Part shown: positions 46,997-58,660 of the stretch, in pieces
Layout: the number at the start of each line of letters is the position of its first letter
Position numbering within the stretch: position 1 is the stretch's first letter
Origin: Paragonimus skrjabini miyazakii
Taxonomy: Eukaryota; Platyhelminthes; Trematoda; Plagiorchiida; Troglotrematidae
Direction: 5' to 3'
DNA length: 64,000 nucleotides
Assembly (NCBI GenBank): GCA_014338405.1
Contig: JTDE01022146.1
Location: forward strand, 31,921-95,920
Translations under genes and position numbers: made by a program
The notes under the pieces: model-generated
The model's input: only the letters and a program-made list of their open reading frames with translations
The model's database searches: none
Told to the model about the DNA's origin: nothing

Positions 46997-47190
46997 GAGG
47001 TTAATCGAGCTCAGTGGCATGAATGTTGTTGTTGTGTTGGTCGAGTTGTCTGTGAAGTGATTGCACTCACTGATGTGGGGCAGTGAAATTCGTAAGGAAG
47101 GCATCTTGTTGGTTGGATATGTTAGGCTAGATAGCGGTTAGTCGAGCTCAGTGGCATGAATGTTGTCGTTGTGTTGGCGCGGGGCAGTGA
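46997..47190 (+). repeat. Duplicated RTE 3' end
   Basis: The segment TCGAGCTCAGTGGCATGAAT and following bases (46997-47045) is repeated at about 47135-47185, each followed by GGGCAGTGAAA-like sequence. A tandem duplication of the RTE terminal coding/UTR segment. Confidence 0.7.
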
Positions 47191-47225
47191 AAGCCGTAAG
47201 AAGATTGTCGTGATAATGATGCATT

Positions 47226-50200
47226 ACGTATGTTTGCAAGATTTAGGCATTTTGATGCTGAATGTTTGAATATAGACGTAGCTATTTTTAATAGTTGAGT
47301 CTCCTCTCCCCATCTTTGGTCTTCTTTCCTACTGTGCAGGGTTAACTTTTTTGTTCTTCATAGTTATGTGACAGTTAAGCATTAGCGAGAACCACTGGTG
47401 TATTACTGTCTATAGTGACGTTGTACGTCATTTCAAAAAGTCACGAGTTGCTGAGTTTTGATCCTCCTTGAACTCACTTTCAGTACATGTGTCATAATTT
47501 CCATTATCACACGTTTCAGTCATTTTCTCCCTTTCACCACGAACTCTTCAAGCCTTTTTGATTCTGTGACTATAGCCCGTTTGGCACATCACTTGGTCTC
47601 TGAAAATCAGGTGATTTGTTGTTGTTGGTTGCTGAATCACACGGACATAGATGTCGCAATTTAGCTTACCCCGCTTGTAAACGTCGGCAATAATCCTTGT
47701 CAGTTGGGTGGAGAAGGAAGTGTTATGCGGTGTACCAAAACTTTTCAGTGTGAATTTACTTATCCCCTAAACCAAGGGGCAACGATCTTCCTCTGAATAT
47801 ATTTTATCTGATCTCTAAATGAATGGACAGCGGGTCACATCCATCTATTGCCGTGATTTTCGATTTTCAGCTTGTTATTTTCTTATCTTTACCAGCGTGA
47901 CGTGATCGTCCCCTCAATTTACTTGTATTGAGTTAACACTAAAATCAACACAGTGACAGTTAAACACCCTAATTACTCTATCATGTGTCACCCAGGAGAA
48001 ATCATAAACCCTCGTCTTCAGGCACTTGTAGCAACACAGTCTTATCTGATTTCTTATTTACTCCTCATTTCTTCGCGTCACCCATTTTGGATTACTATTT
48101 AATGTAGTACTAAAAGATGGGATGGTTTTTATTATTTATTGTAGTGATTTGGTGGTAATTATCATGCAAACACCTCTCAGCTGAATGGAGCTGTTTGTGA
48201 GAGATCGTGCAACCGGACATCAATCAGTCGGATTCTTAACTTGCTCTTCGTATTTGAGAAGAATTGGTTAATGTAAATATAGCCGAATATCAACTTTCTT
48301 CATGTGGCGGTTGTAGGTTGCCAACCTCTACTATTAATGTGAGGTAGCTTGAACAAACCTGACGTTACCTCTGTTCTATGCGAACTTGACCTTGGTGTTG
48401 TATTTTGAAATATCGTTACACTAATGTGTACCATCTGATACTGAGCCAGAGGGCATCCGATATTGATGTGATGTTTAATCCCAGTCATGGTTTTCAAACT
48501 GGCTTTCTAAATCTGATCGCTTAAATCCTTTTTTAAAACAAAAGGATAACAGTCCCATTGATCAAACTTCGAGTACAACTTTGTCTAATTCTAACATAGA
48601 AGTACCATGCATCTACTTCTCTTGTTTTTTCTCTCTGGAAATTTGGTTTTAGATGAAATTGAGATGATGGTTCAGAAAGGTAGTTGTTTATTTTAGTTGA
48701 AAATAAAAAGCCAGAGATACTTCGTCCCAACACTAATTCGGTTTGTTGGGTTAGAATGAATCAAGAGAATTTACTATGTGAGTTTACAAGACTATCCTCA
48801 TTTGAACAGTTGATCAGAATTTGAGTGAGCACCTAAGCCTTCTTGGGGATAGCGAACCTCATTGGATTATGATAAATCCGTTTACATCAATTGATATCTT
48901 CGATATGAGAGAAGTAAAAAGCACACCTTAGTATTACCATAACGACAAAAAGTTTAGACTTCATTAGGGTCACTTTCTTGTCACATTGTGAATGACATGG
49001 TTTATTCTACTTGCTGCAGTCCATTTATCTCCTGCAGACCGATAACATCTTTGAAGTATTCTATAAGAGAGAAAGAAAGGTTTTCCAAGCTCTCATGAGT
49101 GTGCAAAAATAGCAGGTCCTTGGTTGAAACGTGAATTGCTTAATTATAAGGTGGGACAACTAAATCACAGTATCTCATCTTTTTGACGTTTTGTGTTTTT
49201 CTTCAATAACATATACTGATTCACAATTTCTCCCTCTGCTTCTTCAATAGTGGCGAATACGTTTTTATTCGCAAATGGAATTTCTATCGGTACATGCGTA
49301 AACTAACTTGATTTCTACATTGTTCTTTTCGGTTGAGTTTAACAGAATTATTCGACGGTTCAGAGCAGAAAAAAAAGACAGTTGAAAGCATTCCCTTACA
49401 GTCTCCTCATAACCGATATCCTACGTCGTTCTGCTTATGCTCAGAGTATCATCCATTAGGTTAGAAAGAAGCATATCTGAGTTTCCTAACAATGACATCT
49501 AGTACACGATACGCTTTGTGTTGATAGTTCATTGCAATGATAATACCTGTATCCAGTCATTCATTTTTTTTTGTTCTATTCGAACTTATTGAACTAATGG
49601 TAATTAATAAAGTCGTTTGAACCTAAAGCAATAAAGACGTACAGTCTGGGAGCTATGGATACGGTTAGTTTATTTCGAATTACAACCACTTTTGTAGATA
49701 ACAAGTAGTGGGCAAAATTATTGATTGAACAATATGAAACAGTGCACAACCAATCAGATTGTGTGTAACAGCTGTTCAAGTCGCGGAAGACTACCCTGGT
49801 TGAAAGTCATTGGACTGACTGCATCATGATAATAAGGACATTCACGATTGTTTACGGCTAGACTCTTACAACTGATGGACCAGCACTTATAATGTGTTGT
49901 GAGGTAAAATCGGTTGGCTCGGAAATTTGCGTTATCACAGTTTTAGATTTGGAGGGACATTGTGATAGTCGAACTCGTGGGGCTAATAACAAATAATAAA
50001 CTTGCTTGAATCTATTGTTAGCTTCGATGCAATAGAAATGGAAGAACGGGGAGCTGTGGATACAGTTACTTCTTTATTGTATTTCCGGTTATAAATTCGT
50101 TTTGTAGGTGGCACTATGTAAAACATTTGGTTAGGGAATGCGAGGCAAACAGGTGGGAATCACCTTGCGTTGTTTTGCCACTTGAGTCGTGGAGGGCTTG

Positions 50201-51639
50201 CTGTTTTGACAATTTTCGGACCAATGGTAGCAAGATAATCAGGATACTCCTGATTGACTCTCGTTAAAACCAATGAACACATGGTCATGACCTGCTGGTG
50301 TTTGCGAACTGTCAGCCCGCAACCTGCGATCAACACAGAAATATAGTCTGATATTTATCAACACCTTAATTTGAGGCTGTCCTGAATATCGACAGAGGTC
50401 AGGAGTCAACCAATGGTTTGGTTGCCACTGAAGTCATCGGACATCTTCACAGAAACTTACACTTCTCATCCGTGTTTTCAGGTTTGCTTGATGACGTACG
50501 TATTTCGCTGTTAGATGTAAGACATCTTTCAGAACAATTCAGAAATTCCGGGAAACAAACTTTGTAGCGACCACAGTAACTCGAATCAAAAAGTTTTTTC
50601 CCTGGTTTAGAAATTTTATGGCGATGAAATTTTCCATCTTTTAAAGCATGTCTCTTAGTCTTAAACATCAAAATAGTCTACTGCCATTATAATTAATACA
50701 ACTTTTGACTGAATATTTCCCCAAACTTTTCCAAGCATCGATTTCCAACTGAAGATATGTTCGTCAAAACTGCTTTCTCTAGACACTTTTTGAGTCCGAC
50801 CTGATAATATGTTTTTTTCCAATGACTTTGTTAATCCACAGATTTGTCCATATTGATTCACTTCGTCAGGATCTGCAGCAAACTTAAGAACCTACTGCTT
50901 GAGCAAATATCCATCTTAGTGTAAACGTCTGGACGATCGGCTCTTCTAGCAACAACACTTAACCAGTCTGTCACACTTGACTTGTTTCAGCCTCTTGTCT
51001 TTATCAAAACTGTATTTACATTCCGGTCTTCTTTTGCTCGAAATATCATCTAAGGTTTGCTTCTATGTACTGAAACGTTTAGAAATTTAGATCTTGCGAT
51101 TTCAAGTATGTAGTGACCAAGCGGAGATGCGCTTGGTCCTTATTCACTAATTGATGGTCCTGACAGTTATGGAACATGATAGGGTCTGGAAACAACCCGT
51201 CTATTTCCAGCACTATTTGGAAATATGTTGATTATTTGGATCTAACCTAGTATGAAATCATTTCCACCACCAACCAGTATGGGGGAAGAAAGCACGAGAT
51301 GAGCTCACGTACATTTAGCAACGCCAAGAAACGCGCCAAATGAAGAGTGCATAGAACCTTTGATCATTTTAAACACCATCTGAAAAAGTGCGAACGGAAC
51401 GACCTTGAAGTAAATGAAGAACCATTAAGAAATCATTCGCTGCGTGCAATTGGTTATATGACAGAAAAAAATGACACTGATTTTGTATCAGGGCTTTAAC
51501 ACGAAGAAAACACTTAGAACAGACAAACCGAAATGCACGGTCGCAGCCGGGTTCCTTAGACAAGTCACGCGATCGTTGATTACTACGAGCGTAACAAACA
51601 ATGTAATATATTTAGAAGAGACCCAATTGCTAAAAATCT
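47226..51639. other. Intergenic DNA without recognised genes
   Basis: I see no gene here. One pair of diverged direct repeats (49625-49870, 50030-50280) was found. Minus-strand open frames at 50447-50861 and 51369-51563 have no recognisable domain. Confidence 0.6.
49625..50280. repeat. Pair of diverged direct repeats
   Basis: 49625-49870 and 50030-50280 share an ordered series of matches: GGGAGCTRTGGATACRGTTA, then TTTTGTAG, then ATGATAATAAGGA-like sequence. Identity is moderate. They may be a degenerate LTR or tandem duplication; the family is unknown. Confidence 0.4.
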
Positions 51640-51706
51640 GGACTTCGGCTGGATTCGAACCAGCGACAGAAACACCATGTCCAAACATGGTAAGCGCTCT
51701 ACCATT
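51640..51706 (-). pseudogene. tRNA-like pseudogene or SINE head
   Basis: The minus strand has a perfect box B (GGTTCGAATCC, 51651-51661), a T-arm GCTGG/CCAGC and a D-arm/box A remnant TGGTAGAGCGC (51694-51704). The 3' acceptor strand CGAAGTCC has no 5' partner: AT-rich sequence replaces the acceptor and first D-arm bases. The presumed anticodon arm is a palindrome (CCATG/CATGG) with a short loop. So this is not a functional tRNA. Confidence 0.6.
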
Positions 51707-52018
51707 AATATATTTGATATATTTCTTAAATTAAAGTTGTCTTCAACTCAACAAAAATACAATATTACCGTGTGTTGAGTTAGAATAATAAGTTATTCGT
51801 ATATAACCAAATTTTTTAATTAAGTAAACGTTGAGATGCATGAAAATTAAGGGTATTCAGATACACACAACAAGTACACTAAGTTGTTAAAAGAGAAGTA
51901 AACTGTTTGGTACAATCATTTAACATCCGAATCATCCAGTCCTAAAAAAACATTGGGTGGTATATTCCGTAGAACCAGACCAAGCCCTATCATCATAGTG
52001 GTTTTAATGACTTCCTTG

Positions 52019-52285
52019 TAAATAGTAGGAGATTTTTGCCTAATATGAATTGAACTTCACTCATAGTTGATTGTAGCTATCACATTCCCCTAGAATTTTC
52101 AGCAAGCCTCTTTCAAAAAGTGGCGCTAAACTCGAGTTTCGTTCTTGGCAAAACTCGTCAGTAGTAAATTTCTTTGTCGTGATAGGGAGCTGACATTCGA
52201 TCACGTTTAAATGAGACAACCGTGTTGACCACTGCGCCATTCATCTCATATTAGGCATGACCGAATCGTGATGTGTGAAAACTCA
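52019..52285 (-). repeat. tRNA-derived SINE, nearly full length
   Basis: The minus strand runs from the leader (ATTCGGTCATGCCTAAT) through the tRNA-like head (GGCGCAGTGGTCAACACGG), a damaged box B (CGATCGAATGTC), the body GAACGAAACTCGAGTTTAGC, to the AGTAG-containing tail. Colinear with 1093-1335 plus the tail of the 880 copy. Confidence 0.75.
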
Positions 52286-52436
52286 GCCATACTCGTTTAT
52301 GACTAAGGTTCAGGTTGCACGATCGCCTACAGATGAGACACAACAAATGTCCTGTCAACTCCAATCGATGACTCCTCAACTCGAGGACTTCTGTTTAAGT
52401 CTAATTGAAAGAGATCATTAACTTATTGCGCCATAT

Positions 52437-52560
52437 CACTATACTCGAGTTTCGTTCTTGTTAGAGCTGGTCAGTAGCGCATACCCTTGTCATGATAAGG
52501 ATTTGAACTCTGGTCGCGCATTAATAGTCCAACCGATGTGAACTCAAATCAAATACGACT
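52437..52560 (-). repeat. tRNA-derived SINE, partial
   Basis: The minus strand shows box B-like GAGTTCAAATCC, AGGGTATGCGCTACTGACC and CTCTAACAAGAACGAAACTC. The 3' tail is missing. It lies close to the 52019 copy in the same orientation. Confidence 0.65.
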
Positions 52561-54349
52561 AAATGTTTAGTGCAGACGCTCAGTCACAACGACCTTCAAT
52601 CAGTTCGCCACTTGTAACGATTGCTAAATGCTGACTTGCACGAAATGGGGAACCAATAGGAATCCATTAGTTTTACAGCTTAAATTTTAAAGAGGGCCAA
52701 ATAGTGGCAAATGTCTACACGAAAGACATGATTATCGTGGATTTCGTTAGCGAAGGCCTTTTTCTTGTCATTGATTTTATCATGCGATCACCTTTACCAA
52801 AATATAAAGGTCTTATCAGGCTCTTGATGCAGTGCTCAAAATGTCTTCCTTAACAGCCCTGCTTCATTTTACGCGTCCTTCATGTCTCTGCACAACAGTT
52901 CATGAATAGTTCTAGCAATCAGTACGTTTCCAGACCTGAAAAGTAATATTCCATGAAGTATATTTATTTGTTTCTGAAAGAGGATATTGTTTTTGCACAT
53001 GATGTCTGACGATCGTGTTAACCAGAACTCAATATGTTGTTGCTCTATATGCTTATGATATATTTCTAATGTACAATATGCAATCACATGAGCAGTCAAC
53101 GTTATTCGTGCCTCAGATGCACCTCCGGCAGATTGCATCAACTTAAAATCGAATGAAATGAATAGATTTTACATTCTGTACGGCAAATTTTCAATGAGTG
53201 TTCGGTTCACCCTTTGTGTGTGTGGCGTGAGCGTTTTGGTCATGGAGTCTTAAGCATTTACACTACGCTCGACCGGAGACGAAAGTTGTTCCTCTAGCTC
53301 AGCACAACCCAACATACTAGTAACAAGCAAAATTAGTAGTTAATTATTTTTCTAACGGAAGACTTAAGCATACACATACAAAACTCGTCGTTGTTAGTCC
53401 CTTCACGTGACGAAACTAACTGACACACTACAGTGATCCAGCTAAATCAACTGACTGGAAACAGCTAACAAAAGATTAGTTGAGTATCCACAATTTTTAA
53501 AATAAATACTTCAAGTTTTTAATTTATGTTAACCAAAACGCTTGCGGGTATTTCTGATTCACGGAACTAGCCGCACTAATTAAAAGTATTTGGAACAGGT
53601 CATACTGATCTTTTTAAATATTTGTCCATATTTCAGTGGTTGAACATTACAATCAGTTTATCTTTCAAGTTCAGTGAGAGGCTTCGCAAAATGAACGTTC
53701 TGGCTTCAGTAAATGAACGGACGAAATCAGAGAAACACAACCTATTTTATGAGTTAGATTATTCACTCAGTCTGGTTTATTAAAGCTACTGTGTAACGTA
53801 GTCGAATAGAGGGTAGGATTTCCTTCAGGTTTTTGGATTTATGGCATACTAAACTACGCAATCCAATTTTGAAGTTTTAAAAATGTTCACAGTTTACAAA
53901 TTAAGTATTATTTACATTTGACGACAGTCTACGCATTCTGACACACTTTTTGCTCAGCCAAATTTGAAAGAAACCAATGGAGTGAAAGTCACGTGTCTGA
54001 ATCGGACTTTTTACTTGAATCATCTCGATTACGAAGCAAATGCGTTAATCATAATTAACTTCGAGTTAATTTCCTTTGAATATGGTTTGGTATCCTCGAT
54101 CATTTGGAGAAGAGTATCGAGATTATCTCTCTTACTCGTCCCACTGATTCATATAGAATTCACGAAATGATCCAGTCAGTCCAATCCATATTCATGAAAA
54201 AGCACCTCTCAGACAAGTTAGATCGGTTGAGCAGTCTTTTAGTTGTTGAGTGAAGTCTGGTGATTTTGATTGGTACAAAGTGGACAACCCTTATCCGATA
54301 GAAACTTTCGCATCTATGCACATTAACGTGGTCTAAGCTCAAATTTCGT

Positions 54350-54353
<4 letters not shown>

Positions 54354-54390
<37 letters not shown>
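54354..54390. repeat. (AT)n microsatellite beside the gypsy LTR
   Basis: About 17 AT units ending some 10 bp before the left LTR. Confidence 0.95.
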
Positions 54391-54399
54391 CGTTAAAAG

Positions 54400-54586
54400 T
54401 GTGATGACTGTAACTCGTAACTGAACATTGTGTTCTACTGTTGCTTAACTGCATGAATAATTACGCTATACATAATAGGGTTACATTATGATTTCGTTGG
54501 CACATTTGCTGTGTTATCGCTACGGCGTAGAAACTAGCTCTAGGTTTGACCCAAGTACAATTGCTTACTTCTAACTGCTATATTTG
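54400..54586 (+). repeat. Left (5') LTR of gypsy element
   Basis: Starts TGTGATGACTGTAACTCG. Colinear with 60446-60633 along its whole length, with the best-conserved core CATTATGATTTCGTT. The end is set by where similarity fades (near CTATATTTGGC), so it is approximate. Confidence 0.8.
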
Positions 54587-54699
54587 GCTTCGCGATCAGT
54601 ATATTTCTTATAATGTTTTTTTTGCTATTTGGAAAATTTGAATATTCACTGAAGTTCACGAGATATCAAAGACTGCCTGGAAAGCTTTGAAATCTGGTG

Positions 54700-55120
54700 A
54701 ATTACGCAGTAAGATATGGAAGAGAAGAAGAGAACACTGTATATCCTCACGGTTGTTGGCGAGGGTGCTTATGCTTTGATTAAAAATTTGGTGTTTCCTG
54801 ATTCTCCTATTTCACTTTCATACGCTTTTCTGAAGAGTCTGATAATTAAGCATGTTCAGTCTCTCGACTTCGAAACTATGGGAAGATCGAAAATCTAAAC
54901 CCCAATGTGAAAGAAAAATCGAGATATCTGTACATTTATCCTTCAAATTTAAATTCAAGCCTCAAAATCTAATTCCGGTGACCAACTAGAGGTTCAGCTA
55001 AGAGATCGATTACTCGCAGGAATCAATATCCCTCTTCTTCAGCAAAGGTTATTACTACTAAATGAGATATCTTTCCAATCTGCCAGACTCTATGTGAACA
55101 AATTCAAGATGTTAATTCTG
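54700..55120 (+). pseudogene. gypsy gag (capsid) relic
   Basis: The frame 54716-54898 reads EEKKRTLYILTVVGEGAYAL, then PDSPISLSYAFLKSLIIKH, like the capsid start of flatworm gypsy gag. After a frame change, 54960-55110 reads GDQLEVQLRDRLLAGINIPL, then LQQRLLLLNEISFQSARLYV, the conserved LRDRLVxGI region. No CCHC zinc knuckle was identified. Confidence 0.75.
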
Positions 55121-55504
55121 CGGTGAATGAAAAACCAGCCTTGTTATCTAATCCCAACAATGTTGGGAAACAAGTACACCAACAATAGTTACAGCTCGAT
55201 AAGGTAAATTGTTACAGAAATACGGCAGTTGATCCACATCATTCTTGAAGCAATTATCCATTCCGCAATTGAAAATGCCGTAATTGAGGTAAGGTAAGCC
55301 ACATTCAAGCCGTCTGTCCTAGTTCGAAAAGGTGTTTGGTCCATACTCCGTTAGAAAGGCAGTCTCCCAATTGACTTGAAATCGATTGCTCTTACTGTAA
55401 TTTCTACCCATTTTTTTCATTCTACGCATCATATAACACAATCATTCACTGTTAACAGTGGTCCTGAACATTCCTTTACTATTGACTCCGGTGGTGTTGT
55501 CTTT

Positions 55505-55610
55505 TATTTCAAGAATGCGAAACATTCTTCCCCAGTTACGAATTTGAATAACGAGATCAACAGACCCATCTTGCAAGATGTCAGTGTCATTTCGTATGTT
55601 CTTCTCAGTT
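55505..55610 (-). mobile_element. Penelope 5' fragment, about 105 bp
   Basis: Matches 57447-57545 in the same orientation at roughly 70% identity (shared AGTTACGAATTTGAATAACG). Lies directly downstream, in minus-strand terms, of the main copy's 3' end, as if a second tandem unit had begun. Confidence 0.55.
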
Positions 55611-55639
55611 GCTACACCTAACAGCATTGAAAATCAATG

Positions 55640-57500
55640 GTATGTAAACGAATTAAGCTCACGAATCCAGTCAATCCATACACAGTCTATCATTGGTCAA
55701 AACCCTAGCAGACGAAGATTCAAGGTCAACACATTTGCACACAGTGGACTGGCTTATTACGCATGACCAGCAGTGCTTTGAGTGGCATAAGGGTGACTGG
55801 CTTGTGATGACGCATCAACACACGGAAAGAGTTTGTCGAATCGACCATACGACCGGTGTCTGGCGATTGAAGAAGCCGGCTTGCACTGTTTGGGGAGGTC
55901 GCTTCGGGTCACGTCGCACATATATTTGGGGACGTGTTCCCTTAAGGCGGAGGGATAGATCAGTTTTGCCAGTGTAAACGTCACCGCAGCTGCAGGTGAC
56001 CTCCGTCAGTCGTTGTGTTCGAGACGACATATTATTATCTCCATCATATGGTAACTGCATATACACGTGTTTTTTCGGAACAGATGTTTCTTGTGGGTTT
56101 ACTACTTTGGGCTTGTTCTGAAAGTCAATAAAATCCAGTAGATAACCGTCGGAGACCAAGATGTCACGTATAAATTTCAACTTTATATATAATGTATCAC
56201 GCGTACATGTAGTTCGTGCTCTGTGAAATAGACAATGAACCAGTGAGCGTTTGTGTTTTATGAGTGAGAAACTGCTGACACTCAGTTAGTCTCCATCTCA
56301 AGTGGGGTTACAATGTATTGATCGGCACACTGTACCATCTTTCCACCCCTTAATGCCGACATCCAGAAATGCGAGTGTGTTTTGTTTTTCAAATTTAGAT
56401 GACAACGTTAGTTTTGGATACGAAGAGTCCAAAAAGTCTAATAGTTTTTTTTACTATCTCTTTATCTTGTTTGGATACTGTCATGTCATCAACATATCGT
56501 CGATAAATAGGGGAGGTCGTGCAATGTATCCGGAAGATGGAACTCGACCATGGAGAAATAATTCAACAAAAATCAGTCCCAGAGGGCTACCCATTGTGAT
56601 TTTGTCTAGCTGATTATATCCCATGTTTTGAAAATGATAGTTTATATTTTTAGTAAAAAAAAATAATATCAAAGATTTCAGGATAGTTGTTGAGACATGA
56701 AGCTTTATGTCACGAGCCATTGCAAAAAAAGTCACAGATAAAGTCGACCGTCTCACTTACAGGCACATTTGTGAAAAGCGAATTCACGTCAAGAAAACAT
56801 TTTCTTTCAAATTACAATTATCTAAAATGTGTCTTTCAGACAACATTTTGAAGCGAGTGTGTGAACTGGTTGCAAAACATCCACTAACCATTTGGCCAGT
56901 TTTCGATAAAGCGAACCCGCCATCACAAGGATTGGTCGTAGTGTTGTTTGATTTTTGTGAATCTTTGGTGAGAAAGTTTCCTCAACTGGGAATGAGAAAG
57001 AGATCTCGAAAAGCGATTCACAACTAATTTATCCGGATCCTTGTAAAATGTGTCACTCGATATGATTGAGGACAAAGATCTTTGTAAATGTGCCTTGCTG
57101 GAATCCCAAGTATTTTTGGCAGCCTGATTACAGAAGTTTGAGAATTTGCTGCGCGAAATAATCGATAGGCTGTCCAACAGTGGCAAATACTGTAGTTGGG
57201 CAACTAGCAATTCTGTCACTTTATCACGAGTGGACTCGATATGCGATTCATTCAAACGTTTCAGAATGGACGAGGTCACTTTAATGTTCCCTTTGCGAAA
57301 AAAGGACCAAAAGGTCTTAGGTCAAAAACTAGATCCATCACAATCATGTAAAAACTCCATCCGACATTTTTCAATGATAATCTTGCAACGAAGGCTGAAA
57401 AGCTTATCATGACATTTAGTAATGTCAGCTGGGAATCTTTGTTTCAAGCATATGAAACATTCAACCTCAGTTACGAATTTGAATAACGAAATAGAAAGAC
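55640..57500 (-). mobile_element. Penelope-like element, RT plus GIY-YIG, inserted in gypsy
   Basis: Minus strand, 5' to 3'. N-terminal region with FKFVTEVECFICLKQRFPAD (about 57470), ESTRDKVTELLVAQLQYLPL and RFSRSLSHSQLRKLSHQRF (56923-57279). RT with QLDKITMGSPLGLIFVELFL and YIARPPLFIDDMLMT, the IDD catalytic motif present (56481-56600). Then a linker and GIY-YIG: VTCSCGDVYTGKTDLSLRL (about 55960-56020), FFNRQTPVVWS and the C-terminal end at about 55640. Between QLDKITMGSPLG and IDD the palm is short, suggesting a deletion. Frames are broken at several points. Confidence 0.83.
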
Positions 57501-57506
57501 CGGTTT

Positions 57507-57830
57507 TTGAACACGATAGTACTACGTCCAATGTTCTCGTCAGTGGCCAGACAACTGTCGAAGGCTGATCACGTGATCGATCCAACGAACGCTTTCCGTG
57601 TGTTGATGCGTCATCACAAGCTAGTCATCCTTATGCCACTCAAAGCACTGCGTGTCACGCGTAACAAGCCAGTCCACTGTGTGCAAAAACTGTTGACCTT
57701 GAATCTTCGTCTGCTAGGGTTTTGACCAATGGTAGACTGTGTATGGATTGACTGGATTCGTGAGCTTAATTCGCTTAGATATCTTGTATTTAGGCTGATT
57801 GCATGAAGCGGTTGAAACATTTTGTTGTCT
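57507..57830 (+). mobile_element. Inverted Penelope 3' fragment
   Basis: The plus frame VARQLSKADHVIDPTNAFRV and the following 180 nt are the reverse complement of the 3' end of the minus-strand copy (57599-57779 against 55645-55822, highly similar). It continues into CATGAAGCGGTTGAAACA, a plausible Penelope 3' UTR. It abuts the 5' end of the main copy in opposite orientation, an arrangement known for Penelope-like elements. Confidence 0.78.
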
Positions 57831-58039
57831 TGAAGCTCACTGGTGTTTCTGCTAAACGTTTTACTGGACATGTTTTACCAAGTCTTGGAAACTGCGAATT
57901 TCCGCCCACAGTGTGTTACTCATTCATGTCCATTTTTTTAAATTAATCCTGGTCCATTTATTATTGGTCTTGTGTGCATGAGGATATTGAAGCTTTCTTT
58001 TGCATTGTCTTTTAAATCTTCTGAAACCAGTGCTCGCGA

Positions 58040-58660
58040 ACTGATTTTGCGATTTTCAGAAACTTACATTGGTACACGAATTAAGGCAGTCAGTCTTGAT
58101 GTCTCGGGTGCAACCACTTTTATGAAACATTGCACAATTCTATTTGGCCTGCATGTAATACATTGTTTAAGTTATGTGCGGATGAGAATTACTGACTTCT
58201 GCGGAATCATCCGTATGGGCTACTTCAATTGTAACGCGTCTAAAGCGCGATAGTCGAACACCCAGAGTGTGTGGTGACTACCGCATTACTTTAGATAAGT
58301 GCTGCAGAGTATAACAGAGGTACCGAAAGGCATCCTTCATCGATTTGTTGGTTCGAAGTACTTTTCGAAACTTGATCTCAAGGATGCATATTTGTAAAAT
58401 CCCGTTAACAATGCTTCCAGCTTTTTGACTTTTCATGTACAGTTTCTTATCTTTTGCATCGAGTGTCTCTTCAGCAATTTTTCAGGATGTGATAAACATA
58501 CTCTATGATAATCTTGAAGGTGTTACAGTTTAACAGGATGATACTGTTTTACGTGGTTCTATCAAATGTATTTATCATAATAGGTTGCTTATGTTATTCG
58601 GAAAACTTTGTGTTTACTTTGTTTCTATCAATTCCGTAAATTGTGTTTTTGGTAATACAT
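58040..58660 (+). pseudogene. gypsy reverse transcriptase relic
   Basis: Pieces in shifting frames: a VCGDYRITLDKCCRV-like segment at 58298, VPKGILHRFVGSKYFSKLDL then KDAYL (58320-58390), NPVNNASSFLTFHVQF, IFQDVIN (58480), and EGVTV-stop-QDDTVLRGS (58517-58562), where YQDD is expected and Tyr is a stop. Clear Ty3/gypsy RT, inactive. Confidence 0.8.

Larger units (their letters stand above)
43110..47225 (+). mobile_element. RTE-type LINE, long decayed copy
   Basis: Likely 5' UTR 43110-43720, then an AP endonuclease: QINVGALNVCTVKQIGQQ at 43720, AGDMNAQIGHL (about 44189), FQIDHMG (about 44394), and DSDYALV where SDH is expected, so the catalytic His is Tyr (44481-44483). RT: NRVAGPDDLATALFKKGELA, then an LTR insertion, then SIIVPIFKK, RKEQAGFRPGRKCADHIL, FVFLDYKGAF, an intact YADD (46233-46244), ISKAWTIFASLRHF, FDHRYLFWIVGLLWHQRVSN, HVLRMPANRVPY and GWELRDSSSRWLKTLNEMEV (about 46950-47010). 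Many frameshifts and stops. Confidence 0.9.
51707..54353. other. AT-rich intergenic DNA with two SINE copies
   Basis: Apart from the SINEs at 52019 and 52437 I recognise nothing; open frames are short. Confidence 0.6.
55455..58010 (+). pseudogene. gypsy protease relic, split by Penelope
   Basis: GPEHSFTIDSGGVVF (about 55461-55505) matches the retropepsin active-site segment (DSG). The continuation LKLTGVSAKRFTG resumes near 57835, followed by NPGPFIIGLVCMRILKLSFA (about 57945-58005), the ILG-L end of retropepsin. The 2.3 kb between them is Penelope sequence. Confidence 0.65.

Noticed and set aside
55693..56613. Plus-strand open frames over the Penelope copy
   Set aside because: Antisense shadows of the minus-strand RT and GIY-YIG regions.
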